From an uncultured Shinella sp. (GTDB lineage Bacteria; Pseudomonadota; Alphaproteobacteria; Rhizobiales; Rhizobiaceae): a stretch of DNA of 46,808 nucleotides. The notes below the pieces were generated by a model. That model was not told the origin of the DNA and did not search any database. It saw only the letters and a program-made list of their open reading frames with translations. Position numbers and translations under genes: made by a program. This document shows positions 8,409-15,645 of this stretch, in pieces (within the stretch, counting starts at the first letter, position 1; each line of letters starts with the position of its first letter). The stretch spans positions 1 to 46,808 of the forward strand of contig NZ_CAMLFY010000020.1 of assembly GCF_946479415.1 (NCBI RefSeq). The letters run 5' to 3'.

Positions 8409-9350
8409 TCATCGTTCGGAATGAGGTTGGAGCGACGAGACGCTGGCGGCGTTCAAAAGCGCACGCCCCACCCGCCGGGCGAGCGAACGCGCGACCGATG
8501 CGACATTGGCTGGGCGGTCCTTCAGGCCCGCGAGCAGGAAGCGCATGGCCGAGCGCTTCTTGCCGGAATGATAAAGGCCGATCGCAATGCCGATGCGCAA
8601 TCGCGACCGATCGAGCCGCCGCTCGGCGAGAACCCGGCTGTTCTTGCGCAGGATCCGGAATTCACCCTTCAACTGCCGCCGCCGATTGGTCGATATGCTG
8701 TCGGCCGAAATGAACCCCAGCACGACCGGTTCGATATCCTCGAAGACCGTCGTGTGCTGGACCAGGCGCACGGCGAATTCCCAGTCTTCGTTCGCCCGCA
8801 GACTTTCGTCGAACCAGTCGAGATTTGGCATGCAATCACGCCGGAACAGGCAATTCTGCACGCTTATCCTGTTTTCGGCCAGAAAGTGTCCAAGCTGGTC
8901 CTCGTCGAGACGCAGTCTGCTTTCGGGAGCCGGCGCATGCGCGACCTTGCCGGCCCCGTATCGGAAATCCGGATCGCGGCCATAGACGATCTTGCCACCG
9001 ATGACGACGCGCACAGTGTCGGGAAGCGTGTCGAAGAACGCGACCTGTCTCTCGATCTTTCCGGGCAACCACAGATCGTCGCTGTCCTGGAAGGCGATAA
9101 GCCGGCCACGCGCGACGGCGAGCCCGGTGTTTCGCGCAGCACCCGCCCCACCGTTCTTCCCGCGCCTGATATAACGTATCCGCGCATCGGGAATGCCGGA
9201 GACCACCGCCTCCACATCCTCGCTGGAGGCATCATCGACAACGATGAGTTCCAGATCGCCGTAGGACTGGGCGAGCACGCTCGTCATGGCCGCGGCCAGC
9301 GTCCCGGTTCTGTTATAGGTCGGTAGGATGACCGAAATGTCGGGTTTCAT
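8409..9350 (-). CDS. GT2-family (GT-A fold) glycosyltransferase
   Basis: 313 aa. A canonical GT2 N-terminus 'ISVILPTYNRTGTLAAAM' is followed by 'LIVVDDASSED', 'GAARNTGLAVARG' and the metal-binding 'FQDSDDLW' (about 93-100). There is no strong membrane helix, so it is a soluble or peripheral cytoplasmic enzyme using a nucleotide sugar. The first gene of a two-gene unit with the exported beta-helix protein; the gap between them is 1 bp. It is divergent from the GT4 gene at 9547. Acceptor and donor are unknown. Confidence 0.88.
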   Translation of the reverse strand: MKPDISVILPTYNRTGTLAAAMTSVLAQSYGDLELIVVDDASSEDVEAVVSGIPDARIRYIRRGKNGGAGAARNTGLAVARGRLIAFQDSDDLWLPGKIERQVAFFDTLPDTVRVVIGGKIVYGRDPDFRYGAGKVAHAPAPESRLRLDEDQLGHFLAENRISVQNCLFRRDCMPNLDWFDESLRANEDWEFAVRLVQHTTVFEDIEPVVLGFISADSISTNRRRQLKGEFRILRKNSRVLAERRLDRSRLRIGIAIGLYHSGKKRSAMRFLLAGLKDRPANVASVARSLARRVGRALLNAASVSSLQPHSER

Positions 9351-9546
9351 CGAGGCCTCCGCGAGGCATGCCGCCTGTCGTGGATCATCTACGCAGATCG
9401 CCTCGACGCTGGAAAGACCGGCAAAACGGGGTATGCCGCCATCCTTTGGTGTAGGGTCGAATGCCTCACGGCAGACGACGCATCACGTATCCTCCGCATG
9501 CCCCTCGCTGATCCCCTCCCAAAGGCGACATTGCCGCAAAACAGGC

Positions 9547-10809
9547 ATGCCGGATAATTCCCGTTGCGGAAACGGACCGCGCCGGTTTGTGGAGCCTGGG
9601 GATTTGGCCAAAGTCTTGTTGATCGCGCCGACCTGCAACGGAGACGACGTCGGGGAGGCATGGGTGGCGTTCCAATGGGCACGCCGGCTGGCGGAACGGC
9701 ATGACGTCACCTTGCTGACCTATCACAAGCGCGGCGCACGCCCCGCCGCCGAGCAGCTTCCGGCCGTGCGGGTGATCGAGTGGCAGGAGCCGCCCTTGCT
9801 TGGCAAGGCCGAGCGTCTGAACAGCCTCATGAAGCCCGCATATCTGCCATTCTATATGCGCGCGCGCCGATGGATCGCGCAGGCGCTGGCAAGTGGAGAA
9901 CGGTTCGACCTGGTACACCAGCCCGTGCCCGTCGCGATGCGCTACCCCTCCCCGGCCGCCGGGTTCGCCCTGCCTTTGCTGATCGGCCCGGTGGGCGGCA
10001 GCCTGCCGTCCCCGCAAGGTTTTACGGCGGACGATACGTCGAGCCCATGGTTTACCAAGCTGCGGGCGCTGGATCGCCACCGCCTGAACTGGGATCCATG
10101 GCTGCGTGCATCTTTCAAGAACGCGGACTGCGTGCTCGGTATCGCCGATTATGTGAAGGATATTCTTGCCGGCGTTCCCTTGAAGAGCTTCCAGGTCATG
10201 AGCGAGACCGGCCTCGACGGCCTGCCCGAGCGTATCGACAGATCCGGCCGGCAGGGACCGGTCAGGCTGCTCTTCGTCGGACGCCTCGTGCGGACCAAGG
10301 GCGTGCGCGACCTGATCCGTGCGCTGTCGCTCGTCCAGAACCTGCCAATCGAACTCGATATTGTCGGAGAAGGCCCGGAACGGGCGCCATGCGAAGCGCT
10401 GATCACCTCTCTGGGCCTGGCGGGGCGCGTTCACCTGCATGGATGGCAATCGAAGGAGAAGGTGGCGACGTTCTACCGGGCGGCCGATATCTTCACTTTC
10501 CCGAGCTATCAGGAGCCGGGCGGCAATGTGGCACTGGAGGCGATGGGATATTCGCTTCCCCTGATCGTTGTCGACCGCGGCGGACCGGGCAGCGCGACAT
10601 CCGATCAGTGTGCGATGAAGCTTTCCGTGTCGACACCCGAAAAGCTGGCAAGCGATCTCGCGGCAGCCATTGCGACACTGGCAACGGATGCGAACCTGCG
10701 CAACCGCATGGGACAGGCTGCCTACGACCATGTAGGCAAGACGGCCCTCTGGTCTTCGAAGCTTGACAGGGTGGATGCGATCTACGCAGACCTGACCGGT
10801 CAGCGCTGA
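9547..10809 (+). CDS. GT4-family glycosyltransferase
   Basis: 420 aa from ATG 9547. A TTG at 9604 with GGAG 9 nt upstream would start directly at 'AKVLLIAPTCNGDDVGE' and is an equally good start. An earlier in-frame start at 9328 would overlap the divergent GT2 gene and is rejected. The GT-B C-terminal half is clear: 'LLFVGRLVRTKGVRDLIRA', 'DIVGEGPE', then 'FTFPSYQEPGGNVALEAMG', which holds the nucleotide-sugar-binding E-x7-E motif. Its last 10 bp overlap the convergent GT2 gene. Probably adds one residue of the repeat unit. Confidence 0.88.
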   Translation: MPDNSRCGNGPRRFVEPGDLAKVLLIAPTCNGDDVGEAWVAFQWARRLAERHDVTLLTYHKRGARPAAEQLPAVRVIEWQEPPLLGKAERLNSLMKPAYLPFYMRARRWIAQALASGERFDLVHQPVPVAMRYPSPAAGFALPLLIGPVGGSLPSPQGFTADDTSSPWFTKLRALDRHRLNWDPWLRASFKNADCVLGIADYVKDILAGVPLKSFQVMSETGLDGLPERIDRSGRQGPVRLLFVGRLVRTKGVRDLIRALSLVQNLPIELDIVGEGPERAPCEALITSLGLAGRVHLHGWQSKEKVATFYRAADIFTFPSYQEPGGNVALEAMGYSLPLIVVDRGGPGSATSDQCAMKLSVSTPEKLASDLAAAIATLATDANLRNRMGQAAYDHVGKTALWSSKLDRVDAIYADLTGQR

Positions 10810-11753
10810 AGGGCTGCCCGGTATTCGAGATAGGGTCGAAGTGCGGCGGACAGCGCAGCGCGATGGCCCGGACCCAATCCGCACCGCATCACTTCTCCCG
10901 TGATGATGCCCAGGCGAAACAGGAAGGTCGCCGCGGCACCATGATGCCGCCCATAATAATGGATGCGATTGGACGTCATCAGCGCGGAAAGACCGGTATT
11001 GCCATGATACTCGCCGCCGATATGCACGGCGCGTGCGGCGGGTTCGTAGGCAATCTTCAAGCCGCAGCGACGAACCCTTTCCATGTAGTCGACCTCTTCG
11101 CTGTAGAGGAAGAAGGTCTCGTCCCATCTGCCGACGACCTTTCGCGTGTCGGCCGCTATCGCCAAAGCCGCACCGCTCGCCCAGTCGATCGGCCCACCCA
11201 AGCGATAAAGCCCCTCATCCTTCACGATCTCGCCGAGACCCAGCCGACCCGCGAGGCTGGTTCCGAGCAGAGAATCCGACCATGAAGTGACGAGCGACGG
11301 CTCCCTGCGCAGCGAATGCGCGGTGCTTCCGTCCTCATGCAGCAGCTGCGGCACCACCAGCCCGACAGCGGGATCCCGCAAGCGTTCGACGAGCGTAAGG
11401 GCACAGTCCGGCTCGAGGCGGATATCCGGATTGAGGATGAGAAGATGTCTATCCCCGTCGATCGAGGCGTCGGCTGCGTTGATCGCTGCCGCATAGCCCG
11501 CGTTGCGGCCGGTCTGAATGACGCGCACGCCCACGGGATGCGATGCGGCGATCTCGACCGAGGCATCCCTGGAATTGTTGTCGACGACGACGATTTCCGT
11601 ATCCGCAAGCCCGGCGAGCCCCAAAGGCAGGGAATCGAGCAGCCCGCCGATCACCTCGGCGCTGTTGTACGTGACCACCACGATTGCAAGACGCGTCCTG
11701 CCGTGCAGCTTCGCCAGCGTATTGTCATTCATGGCTTTCGACGACCTGTCCAT
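10800..11753 (-). CDS. GT2-family glycosyltransferase, rhamnosyltransferase-like
   Basis: 317 aa from ATG 11753 (a second ATG at 11732 gives 310 aa). The layout is that of the WbbL/RfbF-type subgroup: 'LAIVVVTYNSAEVIGGLL', 'IVVVDNNSRDAS', 'TGRNAGYAAAIN', 'LLILNPDIRLEP' (DxD-like), then 'WASGAALAI' and the catalytic-base region 'FFLYSEEVDYMERVRRCG'. Many enzymes with this pattern transfer L-rhamnose from dTDP-Rha, which the rfbCBDA operon at 23292-26723 would supply. Donor assignment is inference. Convergent and overlapping by 10 bp with the GT4 gene at 9547. Confidence 0.87.
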   Translation of the reverse strand: MDRSSKAMNDNTLAKLHGRTRLAIVVVTYNSAEVIGGLLDSLPLGLAGLADTEIVVVDNNSRDASVEIAASHPVGVRVIQTGRNAGYAAAINAADASIDGDRHLLILNPDIRLEPDCALTLVERLRDPAVGLVVPQLLHEDGSTAHSLRREPSLVTSWSDSLLGTSLAGRLGLGEIVKDEGLYRLGGPIDWASGAALAIAADTRKVVGRWDETFFLYSEEVDYMERVRRCGLKIAYEPAARAVHIGGEYHGNTGLSALMTSNRIHYYGRHHGAAATFLFRLGIITGEVMRCGLGPGHRAALSAALRPYLEYRAALQR

Positions 11754-12094
11754 TGCGTTGCGCCCGCTTGTTTCACCACGCCCAGAATTGTCTGAATAAC
11801 ACCGCGCCGAAAGACTGCCGAGAGACGTAAGACGCAAGCGAACACGTCGGACATCTAATCGAATTGCATTACGCCGCCCCCTCCCCGGCCTAAGCCCTTC
11901 GGACAATCCGCCATCCGTTTCCTGCCTTCCAACGATCTCTCGTCAACCTTTGAGAGCGGTAGATTAAACGCCTGGAGTTCGTAGCCTAGGTGACAAGCGG
12001 ACAGGGATCGGCATCGCTTTTCAGCTGTGTCGATTTCTTCCGTCAATCTGGAAACCCCGGCAATCCGGTGCCCTCACCGTTGGTGAAAGTCTCC
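11754..12094. promoter_or_regulatory. 341-bp divergent non-coding interval
   Basis: Lies between the leftward GT2 gene and the rightward three-gene unit at 12095-15456, so it must hold both promoters. No convincing -35/-10 pairs or long palindromes were found. A short near-palindrome GTAGCCTAGGTGAC (11979-11992) has the TAGGT/ACCTA core seen in other gaps of the cluster. Low-confidence in-frame extensions of both genes into this interval exist but lack family similarity. Confidence 0.35.
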
Positions 12095-13363
12095 ATGTCG
12101 ATCGAAATCGCCAAGTCCCAACTGCAGATCCGTGCCGCCTTCGAAGCCATCACCGCGTCCCGGTCGGACGATGGGCAGGACCTTCCTTCCCAAGACCGGC
12201 TGGGCGCGCTCGCTGCCGTTTCTCCGCCATCGCGCGCCTTGGTCGATAGGCTGCTTGTGGTTGCCGAACACGGCCTGCCAAGAATGTATGACGGCGCGCT
12301 CTTCGCACATACCTTGCGGGCGATCGAGACCAAGGACGGCTGGACGGAACGGCTCGAGGGCGTCAGCCTTCGCTATACCGCCATGACCGCGCTCGGTCTC
12401 GCGCATACTGAGACGGCGACGCAGAGGCAGGCTCTGGAGGGCGGCACGATTGCCGAACTCCTGAAGCGGGCTGCCACGAGCGCCGAGCAATCCTCCGACA
12501 TCGGCGCGATCGCCTTGACGGCCTGGGCGATCGCCGAGGTGACGGGCGTCTATTCCGCCCCGCTCTACACGGCGCTTTCCGGGCACCTGGCATCGGGCCT
12601 GCCGATCTCCACGGTGGAGTGCGCCTGGTGCCTCAGCGCCGCGCTTGCGGCACGCGGACTTGCCGATACCTCCACCCTGATTGCCGCCGCGCGGGCCGGC
12701 CTCTTCTCCGCACGCGCGGGATCGCCGCTGTTCGGCCATATGATCCCCGCTTCCGCGAGTGGCCGGCTGCGCTCGCATATCGGCTGCTTCGCCGATCAGG
12801 TCTACCCGATCCAGGCCCTTTCCCGCCTGCATGCCAGCGTCGGGGATGTCGAGGCACTGACGGCCGCCGAGGTTTGTGCCGAGCGCATCTGCGCGCTGAA
12901 AGGCAAAAACGGTCAATGGTGGTGGCACTACGACATACGTCAAGGAACGGTCGCCGAGGGCTATCCGGTCTACAGCGTCCACCAGCATGCCATGGCGCCC
13001 ATGGCGCTCTTGGAGCTGCGGGAAGCCGGGGGACGGGATTTCATGAGCTGCATAATCGAGGGGCTTTGCTGGCTGGAGGACCGTCCCGAAATGCCGGACG
13101 CGCTGATCGTCCCCGATAAAGGCGTGGTCTGGCGGAAGATCGCCCGGCGCGAGCCAAACAAGTTCGTGCGCAAGGCAGCGGCGGCGGGAACGGCGATGTG
13201 GGCGGGGTTCCGCCTGCCGGCCGCCGACGCTTTGTTTCCGCCCCTGCGCATCGACCGCGAATGCAGGCCCTATGAATTCGGCCTGATGCTCTACGCGTGG
13301 CTCAGCGGCGGAACTGTCGCGGGGCTCGGAAAGAAAAAGGAAGCGAATTCCACGCGCTCTTGA
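12095..13363 (+). CDS. Unassigned alpha-helical repeat (alpha/alpha-barrel-like) protein of the polysaccharide locus
   Basis: 422 aa from ATG 12095. I do not recognise a named family. The sequence is a run of amphipathic alpha-helical pairs ('YTAMTALGLAHTETA', 'IGAIALTAWAIAEVTG', 'VECAWCLSAALAARGLAD', 'HQHAMAPMALLELREAGG') like alpha/alpha toroids of glycoside hydrolases, lyases or terpenoid-cyclase-type proteins. An aromatic motif 'GKNGQWWWHYD' and a Cys-rich 'FMSCIIEGLCWLEDRPE' lie in the second half. There is no signal peptide or membrane helix, so it is likely cytoplasmic. It is first in a unit with the WecG/TagA-family transferase (18 bp downstream) and the WecC-like dehydrogenase, so a role in uronic-acid residue transfer or quality control is plausible but unproven. 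Confidence 0.7.
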   Translation: MSIEIAKSQLQIRAAFEAITASRSDDGQDLPSQDRLGALAAVSPPSRALVDRLLVVAEHGLPRMYDGALFAHTLRAIETKDGWTERLEGVSLRYTAMTALGLAHTETATQRQALEGGTIAELLKRAATSAEQSSDIGAIALTAWAIAEVTGVYSAPLYTALSGHLASGLPISTVECAWCLSAALAARGLADTSTLIAAARAGLFSARAGSPLFGHMIPASASGRLRSHIGCFADQVYPIQALSRLHASVGDVEALTAAEVCAERICALKGKNGQWWWHYDIRQGTVAEGYPVYSVHQHAMAPMALLELREAGGRDFMSCIIEGLCWLEDRPEMPDALIVPDKGVVWRKIARREPNKFVRKAAAAGTAMWAGFRLPAADALFPPLRIDRECRPYEFGLMLYAWLSGGTVAGLGKKKEANSTRS

Positions 13364-13381
13364 CGGATGGGGGAAGTTCTA

Positions 13382-14203
13382 ATGACAGGCGAGCGTCGGC
13401 TGCTGTTCGGGATGTATATGGATCCCTTACGCATGGAAGAAGCCATCGATCGGTGCAGGACAGCCATCGGAACACGCCAGCGAATGCTCGTCGGCGTGCT
13501 CAATGCGGCGAAGATCGTCAATCTCCGGCGCAATGCCATGCTGAGGAATTCCCTCATCGAATGCGACATGATCATCGCCGACGGCCAGGCCGTGGTCTGG
13601 GCAAGCAAACTGCTCGGGCGGCCGCTTCCCGAGCGCATCGCCGGCATCGACCTCTTCGTAAAGCTGCTGGCGCTTGCCGATGCTGAACGCCGCTCTGTGG
13701 CCCTCCTCGGCGCTCAGCCTGATGTCTTGGCGGCGATGGAGACGGCGATCCGTACCCGCTATCCCAATCTCACGATTTCCTACAGCCATCACGGCTATTT
13801 CAAGCCGGAAGAGGCGGAAGGCATCGCATCCGATATCCGCGAATGCGGCGCGGACATGCTGTTTCTCGGCATGGTCTCCCCGAAGAAGGAGGTCTTCCTG
13901 GCAACATATGGCCCCTCGCTCGGCGTTCCCGTTCTGCACGGCGTCGGAGGCTCCTTCGACGTCCTTGCGGGGTTGACCCGACGCGCGCCGCCGGTCTGGC
14001 AGAAACTCGGCATGGAATGGGCCTACCGGGTCCTGCAGGAGCCGCGCCGTCTTTGGTGGCGCTACCTGTCCACCAACAGCAGCTTCCTTCGCCTGCTCGC
14101 GCGGGAAATGGTCAATCCGACGCGCCCGTTCGAACACGAAGACGGGCAGGTCATTGTGAAGTTCGATCGGCGGGAAACGATGCCCGGGGAGCGCCATGCA
14201 TGA
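13382..14203 (+). CDS. WecG/TagA/CpsF-family (GT26) glycosyltransferase
   Basis: 273 aa. The start is ATG 13382 because GGGGGAAG lies 5 nt upstream. Family features in order: 'VLNAAKIVNLRRNAMLRNS', 'CDMIIADGQAVVWAS' (catalytic Asp region), 'ERIAGIDLF', 'VALLGAQPDVL', 'HHGYFKPEE', 'ADMLFLGMVSPKKEVF', 'GVGGSFDVLAG', 'RAPPVWQKLGMEWAYRVLQEPRRLWWRY'. The long C-terminal Trp/Arg-rich tail is the membrane-association element of this family. WecG transfers ManNAcA from UDP-ManNAcA to a lipid-linked sugar. ATGA coupling with the next gene, a WecC-like dehydrogenase, fits the same donor here. Confidence 0.9.
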   Translation: MTGERRLLFGMYMDPLRMEEAIDRCRTAIGTRQRMLVGVLNAAKIVNLRRNAMLRNSLIECDMIIADGQAVVWASKLLGRPLPERIAGIDLFVKLLALADAERRSVALLGAQPDVLAAMETAIRTRYPNLTISYSHHGYFKPEEAEGIASDIRECGADMLFLGMVSPKKEVFLATYGPSLGVPVLHGVGGSFDVLAGLTRRAPPVWQKLGMEWAYRVLQEPRRLWWRYLSTNSSFLRLLAREMVNPTRPFEHEDGQVIVKFDRRETMPGERHA

Positions 14204-15456
14204 CTGAAATATTCAAAGGCAAGCTGGCAATTCTCGGCTTGGGATATATCGGCCTTCCAACGGCCGTTGCGATCGCCACCAGAGGCATCGACGTCATCGG
14301 CGTGGACATCAACCCGAATATCGTCGCCGCGATCTGCCGTGGCGAAGTGCCGTTTGTAGAGCCCGATCTGGCGGTCGGCGTGAGCGGTGCGGTGGCGATG
14401 GGGCGTCTGGTCGCCAAAAGCGAAGTGCCGGAAGCCGACGCCTTTATCATCGCAGTGCCAACACCCTTCAACGAGGACCGGACGGCGGACCTGTCCTATG
14501 TCAAGGCCGCCGCGGAGCAGATCGCGCCCCGCCTGAAACCGGGCAATATCGTCGTGCTTGAATCGACCTCCCCGCCCGGAACGACCGAGATGGTCAGTTC
14601 CTGGATCGCGGCCGTCCGGCCCGATCTCAAGATGCCGCGAGACGGGGAAAACGGTGCCGACATCTATGTGGCGCATTGCCCCGAGCGCGTCCTGCCCGGC
14701 CGGATCATGATCGAGATCATAACCAACGACCGCGTGGTCGGCGGTTTGACACCGCATTGTGCGGAGAAGGCCGCGTCGATCTACCGTCTCTTCGCCCAGG
14801 GCGAGATCTTGCTGACGGATGCGGCAAGTGCCGAATTGGCCAAGCTGGTCGAGAACGCCTATCGCGACGTCAACATCGCCTTCGCCAACGAACTTTCGCT
14901 GATCAGCGAGGCGCTGCACATCGACGTGTGGGAAGTCCTGCGGCTGGCCAACCGGCATCCACGGGTCAACATCCTGAGCCCGGGGCCGGGCGTCGGGGGG
15001 CATTGCATTCCCGTAGATCCGTGGTTCATCGTGTCCGCCGCACCCGGCCTTGCCAAATTGATCAGGACGGCGCGCGAGGTCAACGACCGGCGGCCGCACC
15101 ATGTCGCCGAACAGGTCGTCATGAAGGCAAAGCGCTTCCGCGCGCCGACGATCGCCTGCCTCGGTCTGACGTTCAAGGCGAACGTGGACGACGTGCGCGA
15201 AAGCCCGGCGATCGACGTCGTCGGCCTCATCGCCAAGGCATTGCCCGATGTGGAAGTCCTGGCGGTCGATCCCTATGTGGAGACGATGCCGAAGCAGCTT
15301 GCCGGATACACCAACATCCGGCTCGAGCCGGCCTACGAGGCCGTCGAGCGCGCCGACATCGTCGTGCTGCTCGTCGAACACGATCCCTTCCGCGCAATCC
15401 GCCACACGAGACTGGGCGGCAAGGTCGTTTACGACACGCGCGGTGTCTGGCGATAA
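14200..15456 (+). CDS. wecC: UDP-N-acetylmannosamine/hexosamine 6-dehydrogenase, WecC-like
   Basis: 418 aa. NAD-binding 'LGLGYIGLPTA' lies at about 12-22, 'AVPTPFNED' at about 86-94 and 'ESTSPPGTTE' at about 123-132. The UDP-binding and catalytic Cys segment 'PGPGVGGHCIPVDPWFIV' and the flanking 'NRHPRVNILSPG' are those of UDP-ManNAc dehydrogenase (WecC) more than of UDP-glucose dehydrogenase. The start ATG 14200 overlaps the previous stop (ATGA). It performs the two-step NAD-dependent oxidation of C6 to a uronic acid. If it were WbpA-like (UDP-GlcNAc as substrate), its product would instead feed the Gfo/Idh, aminotransferase and acyltransferase trio at 1907-4550. Family sure; substrate somewhat open. 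Confidence 0.88.
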   Translation: MTEIFKGKLAILGLGYIGLPTAVAIATRGIDVIGVDINPNIVAAICRGEVPFVEPDLAVGVSGAVAMGRLVAKSEVPEADAFIIAVPTPFNEDRTADLSYVKAAAEQIAPRLKPGNIVVLESTSPPGTTEMVSSWIAAVRPDLKMPRDGENGADIYVAHCPERVLPGRIMIEIITNDRVVGGLTPHCAEKAASIYRLFAQGEILLTDAASAELAKLVENAYRDVNIAFANELSLISEALHIDVWEVLRLANRHPRVNILSPGPGVGGHCIPVDPWFIVSAAPGLAKLIRTAREVNDRRPHHVAEQVVMKAKRFRAPTIACLGLTFKANVDDVRESPAIDVVGLIAKALPDVEVLAVDPYVETMPKQLAGYTNIRLEPAYEAVERADIVVLLVEHDPFRAIRHTRLGGKVVYDTRGVWR

Positions 15457-15572
15457 CTCTCCCGCGCGAAGGCATGTGGCGCGCCGCGTAAAACCTCGGC
15501 GTGCCTGTCAACGTGCGAATTCAGTCTTCGACACTTTCCGTTTGGACAATCGGAAAATCAGCCCACAACGTA

Positions 15573-15606
15573 CTTCGCCCGCGGACGCTATGGACCGCGG
15601 GCGAAG
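15573..15606. terminator. Perfect 12-bp stem-loop between convergent wecC and wecB
   Basis: CTTCGCCCGCGG at 15573-15584 pairs with CCGCGGGCGAAG at 15595-15606 around a 10-nt loop. It lies in the 189-bp gap between two converging genes, where a bidirectional terminator is expected. No T-run follows on either strand, so it may be a Rho-assisted or RNA-stabilising hairpin rather than a classical intrinsic terminator. Confidence 0.5.
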
Positions 15607-15645
15607 ACGCTGGATCTTGAGCTGTTATCTTGAACTGCCCTGCCC

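Noticed and set aside
9466..11127. Long minus-strand open frame (553 codons) opposite the GT4 gene at 9547
   Set aside because: Composition is typical of antisense readings of GC-rich genes and no family motif is present, while both real genes there have intact catalytic motifs.
14062..15405. Minus-strand open frame of 447 codons opposite wecC
   Set aside because: Asp/His/Arg-rich antisense shadow without recognisable motifs; wecC is complete on the plus strand.
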